A stretch of DNA of 64,000 nt, taken from Bursaphelenchus xylophilus. Lineage: Eukaryota > Nematoda > Chromadorea > Rhabditida > Aphelenchoididae. The position numbers and the translations under genes are program-made. Numbering within the stretch: position 1 is the stretch's first letter; the number at the start of each line of letters is the position of its first letter. Under the pieces are notes generated by a model that did no database searches, was not told where the DNA came from, and was given only the letters and a program-made list of their open reading frames with translations. Positions 33,082 to 44,058 of the stretch are shown here, piece by piece. The stretch spans positions 3,095,501-3,159,500 of the forward strand of contig CAJFCV020000005.1 of NCBI GenBank assembly GCA_904066235.2. The letters are read 5' to 3'.

Positions 33082-33326
33082 CAGTGGGGGACCTGGTCCA
33101 GTGGCAAAAAACGTACCATTTTGCGTCCGGGAAGTATTAAAAATGTGGCAAAATGCCTCCCTCTCCAACTAAAAAAAACTCCGTTTTGAAGGGCCCTCAC
33201 AAAAAGAGCGGCGGGCTTTTGAAATCTGAGTTTTTCACTTGGAGAGGGAGGCATTTTGCCACATTTTTTGATACTTCCTGGACGCAAAATGATACGTTTT
33301 TTGCAACTGGATCAAGTTCCCCACTG
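33082..33326. mobile_element. Family B MITE, TA-flanked
   Basis: Ends CAGTGGGGGACCTGGTCCAG and CTGGATCAAGTTCCCCACTG, with TA on each side (33080-33081 and 33327-33328). One of the best preserved copies. Confidence 0.85.
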
Positions 33327-33872
33327 TACTTCTCTTTTCTGAAGCCAAACTTCTTCTATTCAACTCCTCAAAAAACCCGGTCCTGGCCATCATCAGCTAG
33401 CCATGCGTTCAGCTTGCTAGTCAGCATACGAATCCACTGTAAATTTTTTCTAATCTCGGTCCCAACTTTTTCACTCTTCTGCCAATTTTTTATTATTTTT
33501 TGAAGGGCTGACTGAGCTAACTGAACCCATGGCTTGCCGATGATTCAAACAAAGGAGTGGTTGGTGCAAACCCATCACAGTATGGGTTTGGCAGAGCAAC
33601 AAATTCAGTTTTTCCCCAATCCATCCAAAAAATCGCTACACTTTTTACGAATTTTGAATTTTTCTGTCGTTTTCTTCGTTTGAATGACCATTTCGTGCAA
33701 TTAGAACTGGGTAAACAGCATGACCGTTCGCCCCTCGCTGCCCCAAAAACCACTTCGCAAAAGTCGTGAGGGGGTATGCAAAAACAGAGAAAAAAACAAG
33801 ATCCGAAACCAAAAGCGCACACCGCAAAAATTTGGACAAACAGAATTATGAAAGGCGGAGCCGGCCGGGCTC

Positions 33873-33880
33873 TATTAAAG
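33873..33880 (+). promoter_or_regulatory. TATA-like box of the small secreted protein gene
   Basis: TATTAAAG lies 39 bases before the first ATG (33912), in a GC-rich context. The short leader suggests a cis 5'UTR without trans-splicing. Confidence 0.45.
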
Positions 33881-33911
33881 CGCGGATTCGGTGGGCCTGA
33901 CTGGATTCTGG

Positions 33912-35289
33912 ATGAACAGAATGAAGCTTGTGTTAGTCACATTTGTGGTTGTTTTGACAGTGGCTCATGTTGTGGGCAAACCACAGCTCCCACCCCCTGG
34001 CGATTTCGTAAGTTGGGCAGTAGAGGTTATGATGATGATTTAGCGTAAAAAACGGCAAAATTCGAGCAAGTTTTGCGCGGAGTTGGACGATTGGGGTAAC
34101 CGAAAAGCATTATTTTTCTATGATGCAAGTGGCGAAATTAGGATAATCGAGAGCGCTGATTTCGAAAATGACATTCATTTTTTTAACGGTTTCTTTTTTC
34201 CTTAAGTAGTACTATAAAGTAGCAGTTTTCAAAATTTTTTTCACGAATACTCGATTTAGGGGGTTTCGATGGTGCTGCTTTCAAATCAGCACCATGAATA
34301 AGATTTTCGAAAACAGCACCATCGAAAACCCCTAAATCGAGTATTTATAAAAAAAAAAATTAAAAAAATTACAACTTTACAGTACTACTTGAGAAAAAAA
34401 GTAACCAGAAAAAAATGAATGTCATTGCCGAAATCAGCACCCTAGATTATCCTAATTTCGACACTTGCATCGAAGAAAAATAATACTTTTCGGTTTCCCC
34501 AATCGTCTTTTTCCTCAATCGTCCCAGTTCCAGTTTTGCGCGTAGAAGGCCTGAAAATTTCAACTCTTTTATGAATTTTGCCTAGTTAAATTTTTTATTA
34601 ACGCTTTGCAAAAAAACAATGACTTTTCAAAAAATTTTTTTTTTTCAATTTTCATTTTTAGGCCCTTCGCAAAGGAGAAGGGTATACAAATATCGTTGAA
34701 TATCTCAAAGACGGCTGCAAAGCGCAAGCTAAAAATTTTAGTGATTGCAATGTAACCTACACACGATAAGAGAGAAAAATTAAAAGAAAATCCGAACGTC
34801 TCATTTTGAAGACTGAACATTTTAATATTTTAGTATAAAAAACTTTTTTATGACCGCTGAAGTCGTTTGCAAGCTTTTTTTCTGATCTTTCAATATAAAA
34901 CATCCTTGTATTTTTGTTTTAAGACATGTATAACATCATAATCTTCCACATTTCAGCCGCCAATGCCTCCAGAGTTGGAGCGAATCCTCCCCGCGGACGC
35001 CGTTTCCAAACTGAAGAGCATCCACACCGACAGATCCCTGGGATTTTTGGAAAAGCAGCAAAAAATCGACGAGGTCATGAGCTCTCTGCCCGCCGAGATC
35101 TTGGACAAAATTCCACCTCCCCCCGGCTTCAACAAGCTGCCGGAGAATGTTCAACAACAGCTGAAGAGTATCAACAGAAGCCGCGAACTTTCCTGGCAAC
35201 AAAAACAGGAGAAACTCCGCGAGTTGATCCACTCTTTGCCGGCTCATTTGCGCTCAATTTTGATGCCTCCAATGCCGGGAGGACGTTAA
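33912..35289 (+). CDS. Small secreted protein with two LPxxVxxxLKSI-type repeats
   Basis: Two exons, 33912-34007 and 34957-35289, joining to 142 residues (133-139 if the second ATG at 33921 is used). A signal peptide is clear (MKLVLVTFVVVLTVAHVVG). The mature part is helical, Pro-capped and internally duplicated. Repeat 1 has LPADAVSKLKSIHTDRSLGF, then EKQQKIDEVMSSLPAEI. Repeat 2 has LPENVQQQLKSINRSRELSW, then QKQEKLRELIHSLPAHL. Each repeat is followed by PPPPG or MPPMPG. This style of secreted, Cys-free nematode protein resembles the ANIS5/SXP (DUF148)-like group, but I am not certain of the family. The intron holds a family A element. Confidence 0.75.
34079..34531. mobile_element. Family A MITE in the secreted-protein intron
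   Basis: Left end GGAGTTGGACGATTGGGGTA, right end TCGTCCCAGTTCC. It is preceded by TTCGAGCAAGTTTTGCGCGG, nearly the same 20 bases as before the second family A start at 5056. Those flanking bases therefore travel with some copies and this subfamily is longer than the core palindrome. Confidence 0.85.
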
Positions 35290-35473
35290 ATTCTCAATGT
35301 ATCTATCTCATAACTTATCCTCAACTAATAAATGTAGAAATCGATTGAAAATTTTTTTCAGATCTATGTGAAATAACTTCAATATACAATTTCCGATGAC
35401 TTCAAACGGATTGAAAAAGAAATCCATACAATACCACACATATTTTTCCCCATTTACTCTCCAAAAAAATCTG

Positions 35474-37272
35474 TTATAATGGATGATAAGCATTGTGAAT
35501 TTGTGCTGATGCCGACGGGTTTGCCAGGTTCTGCGCGGTAAATTTTGATGTGTCATAGGGCACTGTGGCTGGTGGATTGACTTGTCCGAACTCTCCGTAC
35601 CATGGGGTCACCGAAAAAGCGGGATTATAAATCGAAAATTCCAACGGGACCAGCTGGCGAATCGTCGTCGAAGATGCATCAAGTGAACCGGAAGCCAACC
35701 CAAGAACATTGGCTGTGTTGGCTGAGAGATTGAGATCGTCTTCGTCAAAACTGTTGTAGCCTGATTGGGAAATTCCGTCTCTGAAAGCAAATTTATATTA
35801 ATTTAGGTAGCAGATCAACGAGAAATCGAAAAAAAAAATAAAAAGGTCTTTATGAATCTCAAAATTTTCATAGTAAATAGTAACAAAATTAAAAAAATAG
35901 TTATTTGCTAGAGGAAAATCTTCAATAAAACTCACTTTGAACCAGCCGCTCGATCTCTTTGCCGCCGATTCTTGAACCAATTTGAAACTTGTGTTACAGT
36001 AAGATTTGTCTCCAAAGCCAGCTCTTTCTTCTCTTTTGGTGAGGGATAAGGGTTCTTCCTGTAGGAATTCCGCAAGACAACTCGGGATTTTTCCTGAAAG
36101 AAAATTTATGATCTATTTTATATTGCACATGGTCCTTGTACAATATTTGTCAGTATTTCCAGTTTTACTGTAAGTTTCAATCTACAATTTTCAGCAAATA
36201 AAGTATAACCCATAACAAAGATGTGAAAAAATTTTCATGCAATTCCGAGTCGTTAAAATAGTGATACCAACTATTCCAAAAATTTTTAGGTACCTAGTGT
36301 AATATTGGGCAATATCTCGGCTCGTTCTCAAAATACTATGGCAAAACTTTGCTTGGTAAATTTTAGAGCTATAACGCCCTTCCATAAAAAAATTCAAAAA
36401 AATCCGACAACAGATATCCGAGCACCATCCAAATCTTGGACATCAATCACTTACCCTAAAACAATAACTCGTTTCCTCCCCATCCCAGATCGTTCTAGGC
36501 AACGGATACTTCCTTCGTATTCGATACTTCCCAACAGCACCCAACTCCCGTCCTCGGATCTTTTCAGCTTCGATGTAATGCGCTCTCATCCACAAATTCT
36601 GCAGTTCTTCGTGGTGTTCGGGTGAAAAGTGATGCGACTGCAGCAACTGATAGAGCTCTTTGAAATTCTGTCGATGAAAGGCGATTTGTGCTTGAGATTT
36701 GAGGATGTGTTCGTTGCATTTGTACTCCGGTTTGTCCGGTATCGACCAGACGAATTGCGCCTAAATTTAGAAGACGTTATATTGATGCCTAAAATTAGAG
36801 AAAACAACTGTTTTTTGAAGAAACGCAACTTACTAATTGGTCAATTTCGTTGCCATTCTGTAGGACTTGACATAACACCGAGATCTGCTCATTGTCAAAG
36901 ACGAATTCAGCGCTGAAATTGAACGAAAAATAAAAAAAATAACAAAATAAAAGAAGAAAGGAACTGAACATTTTTCATCGTATAACATGTCTCAGAGCAC
37001 GCTTTTTCATTCAAATCTGGCAACGAAGACTCGAGAAAAGACTATTCTGATATAGGATACTCTCCTTACCCTTCATATTCCGCTGGATGAACGTCCAATT
37101 CTGTTTTTGGATCGCTTATGAAGTTGGTCTGGTTTATCGAATGACTAAAGCCGGAAGGTCGCACCAACCCGGTATAAAATTGATCATCTTGTGCGGATGT
37201 GGAGCTGGACGATGGCGCAAAATATTGAAACATGCACTGAAACGTCGATAACCTTATTGCAACATTTTGCAT
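35474..37272 (-). CDS. SIX-class homeobox transcription factor (Six1/2-like)
   Basis: Five exons in transcript order, 37272-37070, 36912-36834, 36760-36455, 36093-35936 and 35780-35474, joining in frame to 350 residues. SIX factors act with Eya/Dachshund-type partners in sensory, muscle and pharyngeal development. The SIX domain runs from about residue 68 ([20 protein letters not shown]) through [20 protein letters not shown] and [20 protein letters not shown]. The homeodomain follows with [31 protein letters not shown] and helix 3 [20 protein letters not shown]. [21 protein letters not shown] and [13 protein letters not shown] fit the Six1/2 class best (C. elegans ceh-33/ceh-34 group); Six4/5 (unc-39) is less likely. 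The C-terminal exon is Ser/Thr/Asn/Pro-rich, a likely activation region. The N-terminus may start at an internal Met in exon 1. Confidence 0.92.
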
Positions 37273-37287
37273 CAGTATGTATTAGTT

Positions 37288-38420
37288 GGAACTTCCGCGA
37301 GATTAAAACTGAAGGTTAGAATGGATACAGAGACAGATCTAGGCACTCAGCTTGTCTTCAAATTTTATGTAAACCTAATAACCAATCATTACTAAAAGTT
37401 CTAGCTTGCGCTTTGCAGTTTTAGCCGAGAGATTATGCAAAATGAGAAGAACGGCCAGAGAAAAAAAATGTTCTTTCGCTAAAGCTTTGTCAATTTTTCG
37501 GTGAAAAGGACTGAAGCTTCCAGCGTCGAAACAGTCGATTTTTTCAACCTAAAAAATCTCACGTCCCGACCTTTTGGGTCGACGGCATTTCGGGTCAATA
37601 AAAAAATCGATCGATAAGGGACGTAGGTCAGGTGGGCACCTAAAAAAGGTTGTAGTAAGTGCCTACGAGGCCAGGCAAAGCCGTTGGATGGTCGGCGGAG
37701 GCTCGGCGGAGACTTGGCGAAGACTTGCAATATGTCCACTTTTTCTAATTCTATCTATAATATTACTAACGTTAGTTTTCTTTACCTCAGCTTATTGTGA
37801 CATATAACCTGCCAAAATTTGCGGCAAAAAACGAAGATCCGTAGCTTTTATCTAGAATTTATTGATGTTAGTTCATGTAAAATACCTCAAAATAGGTGAT
37901 AAGCTATCCTAGGACCCGATCAATCTTATTATTTCTACTAACTAAGCCTTCTCCTAGCCTCTCCCATGCATACAACCACGAGCCGACGCAGTATCGTTGA
38001 CCCGAACTGTCATTGACCCGAAAAGTCGTAGCGCCAGAAATCTCGGCTCCGCAACAGTTCAAGCTCTAAATCCAGTGTCTTTCTTATGATCGGAACTTCC
38101 ACGAGATCAAAAATGAAGGTTGGAATAGATACAGAGACGGATCTAGGCACTTAGCTTGTATTCAAATTTTTTGTAAATATGATAACTAATCATCACTAAA
38201 AATCTTAGCTCATGCTTTGCAATTTTGGCCGAGAGACTATGCGAAATGGGAAGAACGGTCAGAGAAAAATGTTCTATGGCTAAAGCTTTGTCAATTTTAA
38301 GGAGAAAAGAACTGAAACTTCCAATATCGCTACTTTCGAATTTTTGTCACCTAAAAAATCTCGATTGTCTTCGCAAAAGTTGAAGCTATAAATCCAGTGT
38401 ATTTCTTATTGTCAGATCGA
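37288..38420. repeat. Tandem duplication, first unit split by a family D element
   Basis: Unit 1 (37288-37560 plus 38038-38090) and unit 2 (38092-38420) share GGAACTTCC-CGAGAT, GAAGGTT-GAAT-GATACAGAG, ATCTAGGCACT-AGCTTGT, GCTAAAGCTTTGTCAATTTT and CCTAAAAAATCTC, ending TAAATCCAGTGT-TTTCTTAT. The repeat also carries an old family C-like block (GCTTTGCA, GCCGAGAGA). There is no coding capacity. Unit 1 is interrupted after AAAATCTC by the family D insertion. Confidence 0.75.
37561..38037. mobile_element. Family D inverted-repeat element, 7-bp target duplication
   Basis: About 477 bases inserted in a tandem repeat. The sequence AAATCTC stands on both sides (37554-37560 and 38038-38044). The ends contain inverted CGACTTTTCGGGTC and TTCGGGTCAA motifs (left 37567-37600; right 38000-38028 on the opposite strand). 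Internal landmarks are GTGCCTACGAGGC, GCCGTTGGATGGTCGGCGGA and GATAAGCTATCCTAGGACCC. A second copy starts at about 63569. The superfamily is not identifiable; a 7-8 bp duplication would fit hAT-like elements. Confidence 0.75.
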
Positions 38421-39970
38421 GTCTAAATGTGTGGAAAATTATGCCAAAATTTGAGGGTCGAGCTTTGAACACTCCTCTAAGAAAGCTTGAAATTTCAGAG
38501 GCACAATATGCCAATTTTGGCCTATAATCTTTTTTTGCCAATTCTTAAGTTCTCTTTTTTGCACCTCTCCTCTGTTGTCAAGAATTATCTCCGAGATCAT
38601 GACCTTTTCCCGTGCACCTGATGCACTTGCCGTCGACCTTTCCCCCATTCCCTTCTACAAAGCCGGGGTGGGTTCGTATCGAATGAACCGAAAGGTAATC
38701 AAATACGCGATGGAAAATATATTCAATCCGAAACAGAAGCAAAGATGTAATATCAGTCGGGTTTACCAATATTTGATACTAAGGGGGTATATATGATACA
38801 CACACTATTTCTCACCCGATCGAATTCGGTGCGCTGAAGCCGCACAGCGCTCCCGCTGCCCGGAGCACTGCCGGATTTTGTTACCCGGGATCATATAGGC
38901 TTTCAAAGGCGAAGGGGTGGAGTCGGGACATGTTTTCACATAGGTGAGGCCTGATACTTCACTATATAAGATGGCCGGATTCTGGGGCAGATTGCGGCGG
39001 TTATGAGGGATGGGGGAGTGGGTGGTTGTGGGGGAAATTAGGACTGTGAGAGCACTATATATGGGAGAAATTTATTTTTGAAAGTTACGCGAGAATAGGG
39101 AACTTTATAGGTTAGAAATTACTCGGAAATCAAAGCGTTGCTCTTTACAGGGCGAGTTAGAAGAGATAGTTCCTACTTTTGGCAAGGCGATCAAAGAGAA
39201 AAGGGCTCTGAATCAGTAATAAATTAGTTTCTGAAGCTCGCATTCCCAGCAGTACCCAGGATATTGGAACCCTATTTTTGTAGCGAGAGAGTACGTAAAA
39301 TGAGGAGAGTCGGGCGAAAAATTTTCGCCAATAACCTCACGTTTCCTGAAGGGAAAAAAGAGATGTGTACGTCAACGTTTCAGCTATTGATTTGTGGCAT
39401 ATTCATAGTAAGCATTCAAATTTTTAAAACTGATTCCAAACCTCTATAAAGTCACCGATTTTTCAAATTAATCAATTTTTTCAAAAAATAAGCTATGAAA
39501 AAAGCATGGCCAAATTTTCCGGCAAAATTAATTTTTTCGACTACCGTCTCCAACACTTTTCATTTAAGGCTGCTATTTACGAAAATTGGGGCGGAAAAAC
39601 GTTTTTAGTTGGGCGGAAAACCGCCGCAGGCCAGGACGCATACACGAGAAGCCGAAACCCGATCGCATTTAGTGGAAACCGAATACCTTCCCAGTCCGCC
39701 CGTGCCTTCCACATTTCTTTGCGGACTTTTCCCCCCGGTCGGCCAGGCTTCTATTTACTCGCTCGGATGCTCTACTTTGACAAGGCGAGCAGAAGTTTTC
39801 TCTACGGTAGATGGAGATATTGAAAAAAAATCAAAAAAACACTCAAGTTATTAAAAAAATTTGCAGAAAAATATAAAATCAAGCCAAATTCGATAGGATC
39901 AATAATTTATTGGAGCAAAATACAATTACAATTTTAAATTTATCGTCAAAAAATTGACAAAAATTTTAAT
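38421..39970. other. Intergenic region between SIX and chitinase genes
   Basis: No exon chain found. A TATATAAG at 38966-38973 on the plus strand sits in GC-richer sequence with CTTCACTA before and ATGGCCGGATTCTGG after, and could be a core promoter, but I see no gene downstream. Open frames at 38439-38796 and 39264-39854 lack motifs. Confidence 0.35.
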
Positions 39971-42588
39971 TTACGGCTTGACTTTCAAGCACGGAGCAGT
40001 TTTCTCGTCCACTGAAAATGCCGCAGGGCTTTCGTAGAGCTTCTTTTGGCAATAGGCTTTCAACTCATCATTTTGTGATGAGAATTCCTTTGGATAGAAG
40101 TCGGGGTCGTAGTACGGAATAAGCCCACCATAGCTGGCCGGAGTACATTGACAGGCCTGATCGTCTTTCCAGGTGGACGACCAGTCCGGCTGATAGCTGA
40201 GGTTTTGCTTCATTGATGCGAATGTTTGAGCCATATCTGAGTATAGTATATCATGTTAAAAATGTCAAAAATAACACGGAAGTCTCCTCAAGTGCGACGC
40301 ACAGATTTTTTTAAAATTTTGCGCACATGTTGGGCATGAACTAAATATCAATTCCTGAAAGTTTTAGCTCGCGCTTTGCAAGCGCCGCCGAGATATTGAA
40401 CGATCTTTGCCGCCGAGAGAGTACGCTAAACGCGGAGAGCGGTCAGAGAGAAAAACGTTTTTTCGCCATAACTTTACTAGTTTCGTGCGGAAAAAATTGA
40501 TTTTTTGTGTAAACATTACCCTTTAGAGTACAAATAGGCATCAAACTTCGCGTGCCAAAATCCGGCAAAAAGTCTCAAATTTTTGCCGACTTTCGATTTT
40601 TTTTTAATCTCGGTGGTTTCTGCAAAGTGCGAGCTAGGATTCTCGGATATGTCTTAGAAAAAAATGTTCTAAATTTGTGCCAAGTTTCATCAAAATCTGA
40701 GCGTCGCACTTTGGGTACTTCCCTTATGGGTTCTCTTTGTAAAAACCCATGACTTTTCAACCTTTCTTACATTTACAACTCAATGTTTCATTCGCCCCTG
40801 TTGGGACATCAAAATACTTGCAGAACCATTTGAACGCCTTGATTCTTCGGCTCTCTCCTGGCCCTCCAGGTGTCGAGCTATCCTCTCCATTACATTCATT
40901 ATTAATAATCAAACTTGTTGGTCCAAAAATGGCTCCATTATACTTGGCAGCGATATTCGTCTCTCCAGCATTCCAATTCCCAATTACAATGTCATGCATT
41001 GCCGGCTTCGGAGGCTGTGGAGTCATATAGAACCACAGTGAAGCCATGATTGCAAGAGGTGGATCCATTTTGGTGATGACCAAGTTTGGCTCTTTTAGGA
41101 GGTCTACAACGATTCCTTGAGACTTCAGCCAGTCCTGGAATTGGCCGTAATTGTAATTGTAAGAAATTTGAATAGCTCCGCGGCCAAAGTAGCAGCCTTT
41201 GAAGTGTTGACCGGAGGTTCCGTTGTAGCAGGGATAGAAGGCGTTGTATTCGGCGCTGCTCACGCAGTATCTGAAGATGGGTTTTTAGAAGACGTTCTTG
41301 AACGACGGTACTTTCAAATTGAGGCTATAAAACGCTGAGGTTAATATAAGAAAGGCTGTATATAACATGATATTTCAGAGATCCTAAAAGTCTAATGCAT
41401 CTCCGTACAACGACAAACAATAGGTCTTTCTATAGCGTATTATTTTCATAGTTTTTTTACAATTAGTTGCTGTAAAATATTGACTGCAATTTTCTCTGTA
41501 ACCAGCCATCTTTATCCCCTATATAACCCCCAAAACCTACTGTCCAGCCGAAGCACATAAGTCGCCATCACTTGGCTGCGAACCGGTCTGATTGGCGGGC
41601 AAAAACGATGACACTGGTCCGCCTTCAAACCAATTGAAGAAACCTCCTCGATAGAAACATCCGTCCGCTTCTGTCTGATTCTTAATCGACTGATACAAAG
41701 AGGCGTCGTTTTCACCAGTTTCTTGAACGGCATGCGAAAAGAAGGCGGCCAAATCACGACGAGCATTCTGTTCGGCCGTGTAATTGGTGCCTTTCTCCGT
41801 GCCGAAGTTGGGGAAGTATCTGGCGGCGATGACAAAAGCTTCGTACGAGTAGGGGAAGCATTCGTCGGGACCCCAGCCCAGATTGGCTTTGGGGAAGAGG
41901 TCCTGGAAAGAGCGATTTATTATCAGCGATGTTATGCGGTATAATGGGGGACCTGATCCAGTGGCAAAAAACGTACCATTTTGCATCCGGGAATTATCAA
42001 AAATGTGGCAAAATGCTTCCCTCTCCAAGTGAAAAACTCCGATTTCAAAAGCGCGCCTCTTTTTGTGAGGGAAAGGACGCGCCCTTCAAAAAGGAGTTTT
42101 TTAGTTGGAGAGGGAGGCATTCTGCCACATTTTTGATACTTCCTGGATGCAAAATGATAAGTTTTTTGCCACTTTATCAGATCCCTCACTCTAGGTTTTG
42201 CAAAAGAGTGAGTGGAATGTGAGAAAAAAACAAGTTTATCTATGCTCTTCACGACGACAAAAACTCCCCTTCTTAGCACCGCTGAACATGCATCAGCTGG
42301 CATCAGATACACTGTATTAAGCAATATATTCGACTTACATTAAATACTTCCTTAGTGAACCATGACTCAATTCCACTGGCCGGCTTTTTCAGTGGATCTG
42401 AAGGCTTCGTACAGCCGGACCTTGGCCCAGACGTGTATTTTTGGGCCGCCGGACAAGAACTGGCATGTCCCCAGGAAATACAAACAGCTAAATCATCCCA
42501 GTAAAATATCTTTTTGATGATTAAGAATAGTAATTTTTGTTTGTAAATACTCACCAAGAAAAATCGTGGATTTCAACACTTTTGTCAT
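39971..42588 (-). CDS. Family 19 chitinase (GH19), secreted
   Basis: Five exons in transcript order, 42588-42555, 42487-42339, 41902-41541, 41270-40771 and 40236-39971, joining in frame to 436 residues. It hydrolyses beta-1,4-N-acetylglucosamine polymers (inverting mechanism); in nematodes the targets may be eggshell, pharyngeal or dietary fungal chitin. A signal peptide spans the first junction (MTKVLKSTIFL/AVCISWGHASS). GH19 signatures are FFSHAVQETGE, with the catalytic Glu near residue 122, and CYFGRGAIQISYNYNYGQF with the conserved GRG and Gln/Asn. DPPLAIMASLWFYM and HDIVIGNW follow. Paired Cys residues are present. The last exon (PDWSSTWKDDQACQCTPASY...) extends beyond the catalytic domain and is Cys-containing. 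Introns carry family B (41942-42191) and family C (40274-40726) elements. Confidence 0.92.
40274..40726. mobile_element. Family C element in a chitinase intron
   Basis: Left CACGGAAGTCTCCTCAAGTG, right CACTTTGGGTACTTCCCTTA. Internal GCTCGCGCTTTGCAAGCGCC and ACGCTAAACGCGGAGAGCGG blocks are as in the other copies. The left flank is TAA, but the matching right flank is not clean. Confidence 0.75.
41942..42191. mobile_element. Family B MITE in a chitinase intron
   Basis: Left end TAATGGGGGACCTGATCCAG after TA, right end TATCAGATCCCTCACTC before TA. The terminal bases have drifted from CAGTG. Confidence 0.8.
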
Positions 42589-43037
42589 TTGATGACCTAA
42601 AATGAATAAGTCGATGTCACAGTAAAATAAAAAAAAATCGATATTGATTACACCCTCGAGCTAGCGTTTTTTCACCGCAAATGACCGCAGGGGTTTATGA
42701 CGACCACCCCCAGCAATTGACCGCACAAGGCAAACAGAAGCGCATGTCTTGTTTGGAGCGCGGTTTCAATAATATTTTGGGAAGTTAGACCGTCAAACTG
42801 GATGAAGGACTAAAGGGTTTTGAACCGAGGGTTGGAAAGAGCAAAATTAAGAGCTACATCTGTCTCCTTTAAAAGTAATAAACGGAGCCTCTGCTTAACG
42901 AACTTTCGCACAACGGCAACTGTCTGAAATCGACCACCATAGATGCCTATTTTAGGCTCTATAATAAAATGGACCTCCATGCAGCGAAACCTTTTTATAG
43001 CGGATCATTTTTGCAGCTCTCGTAACCTGGAGTTCAA
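42589..43037. other. Intergenic region upstream of chitinase
   Basis: Presumed promoter of the chitinase gene on the minus strand. No TATA box or other element could be assigned with confidence. Confidence 0.35.
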
Positions 43038-43261
43038 CAGTGGCGGACCTGGTCCAGTGGTAAAAAACGTACCATTTTGCATCCGGGAGGTATCAAAAAA
43101 TATGGCAAAATGCCTCCCTCTAGAAGTGAAAAGACTCCGGAAAGGGCGCGCGTTTCAAAACGGAGTATTTTTAGTTGGAGAGGGAGGCATTTTGCCACAT
43201 TTTTGATACTTTCCGGATGCAAAAAGGTATATTTCTTGCCACTGGACCAGGTCCGTCACTG
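43038..43261. mobile_element. Family B MITE
   Basis: Ends CAGTGGCGGACCTGGTCCAG and CTGGACCAGGTCCGTCACTG. The right flank is TA; the left flank reads AA, so the duplication is not intact. The central GGCGCGCG block is shortened. Confidence 0.8.
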
Positions 43262-44058
43262 TACTGTATTTGACGATGTGTCGAGATGTTAAGGAAACGT
43301 ATATCGAAATTAAAGAATATCCCTCCTTTTGTGACAAAAAATTATTATAAAAGCTGATACAAGGTATTCAAGGCAACTGTGATGAAAAAATTGTTGATAT
43401 TGCCCGAAAATTTGGCAATTTATACCATGTCTTCCTCATGCCATGTCCCCAAAATTTTGTATCGCTTTATTTGGACAGGCAGAGCAAAGCAATGGGGGTT
43501 ATGATAATTTCCCCGTCTTATTTGTCCATCCACCGTTTCAATTGCTATTTTAAGGCAACCTTTCACTTGGCCTTTTGTTGCGTTTATTGTTCGCAACATA
43601 GACCACATTTCCGGAAGCATCAGAAATTTATTCAGCCCAAAAATTTTAGCAAAATCAACGTAGTTTTGGATGACAAAGCGTCTGGCAGTCGAGCTTGGAG
43701 ATCAGACGTCAAAATGAATGTAGGAAAAATTTGAAATTTATGCCCTTCCTCCAAAAAATGGCATTTGATTTTGATAAAATTTGGCACAAAAAGAAAGCAA
43801 AAATGTTAAATTTTTAATTCCAGAGAGATTTTTTTTCTGAATTTTTCATTTTTTCAATATTTTTTTACCAAAAAAATCATCAAAAATTAAAAATCTCAGC
43901 TTTCGAATTTCCCATGATTTCCTAAAAAAAAAGTAAAAGAAATTTGCATAAAACCAGAAAAAAGTGGTCGATTTCCCACAAATTCTTTGGATCTCGCCAT
44001 TCTGATCGATTGATTTGGCGGCGTGCGGACGCTCTTTCTGACTCCACTGACTTGAAGG
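43262..44058. other. Intergenic region, nothing recognised
   Basis: Open frames on both strands at 43420-43734 overlap and have no identifiable motif. The rest is AT-rich. Confidence 0.35.

Noticed and set aside
38966..38973. A core promoter (TATATAAG)
   Set aside because: No downstream gene on the plus strand could be found, so it is only noted as sequence similarity.
41932..42324. Open frames inside family B elements with recurring peptide like [20 protein letters not shown] at many loci
   Set aside because: They are translations of MITE arms and appear in both orientations because the element is palindromic. No transposase or conserved start.
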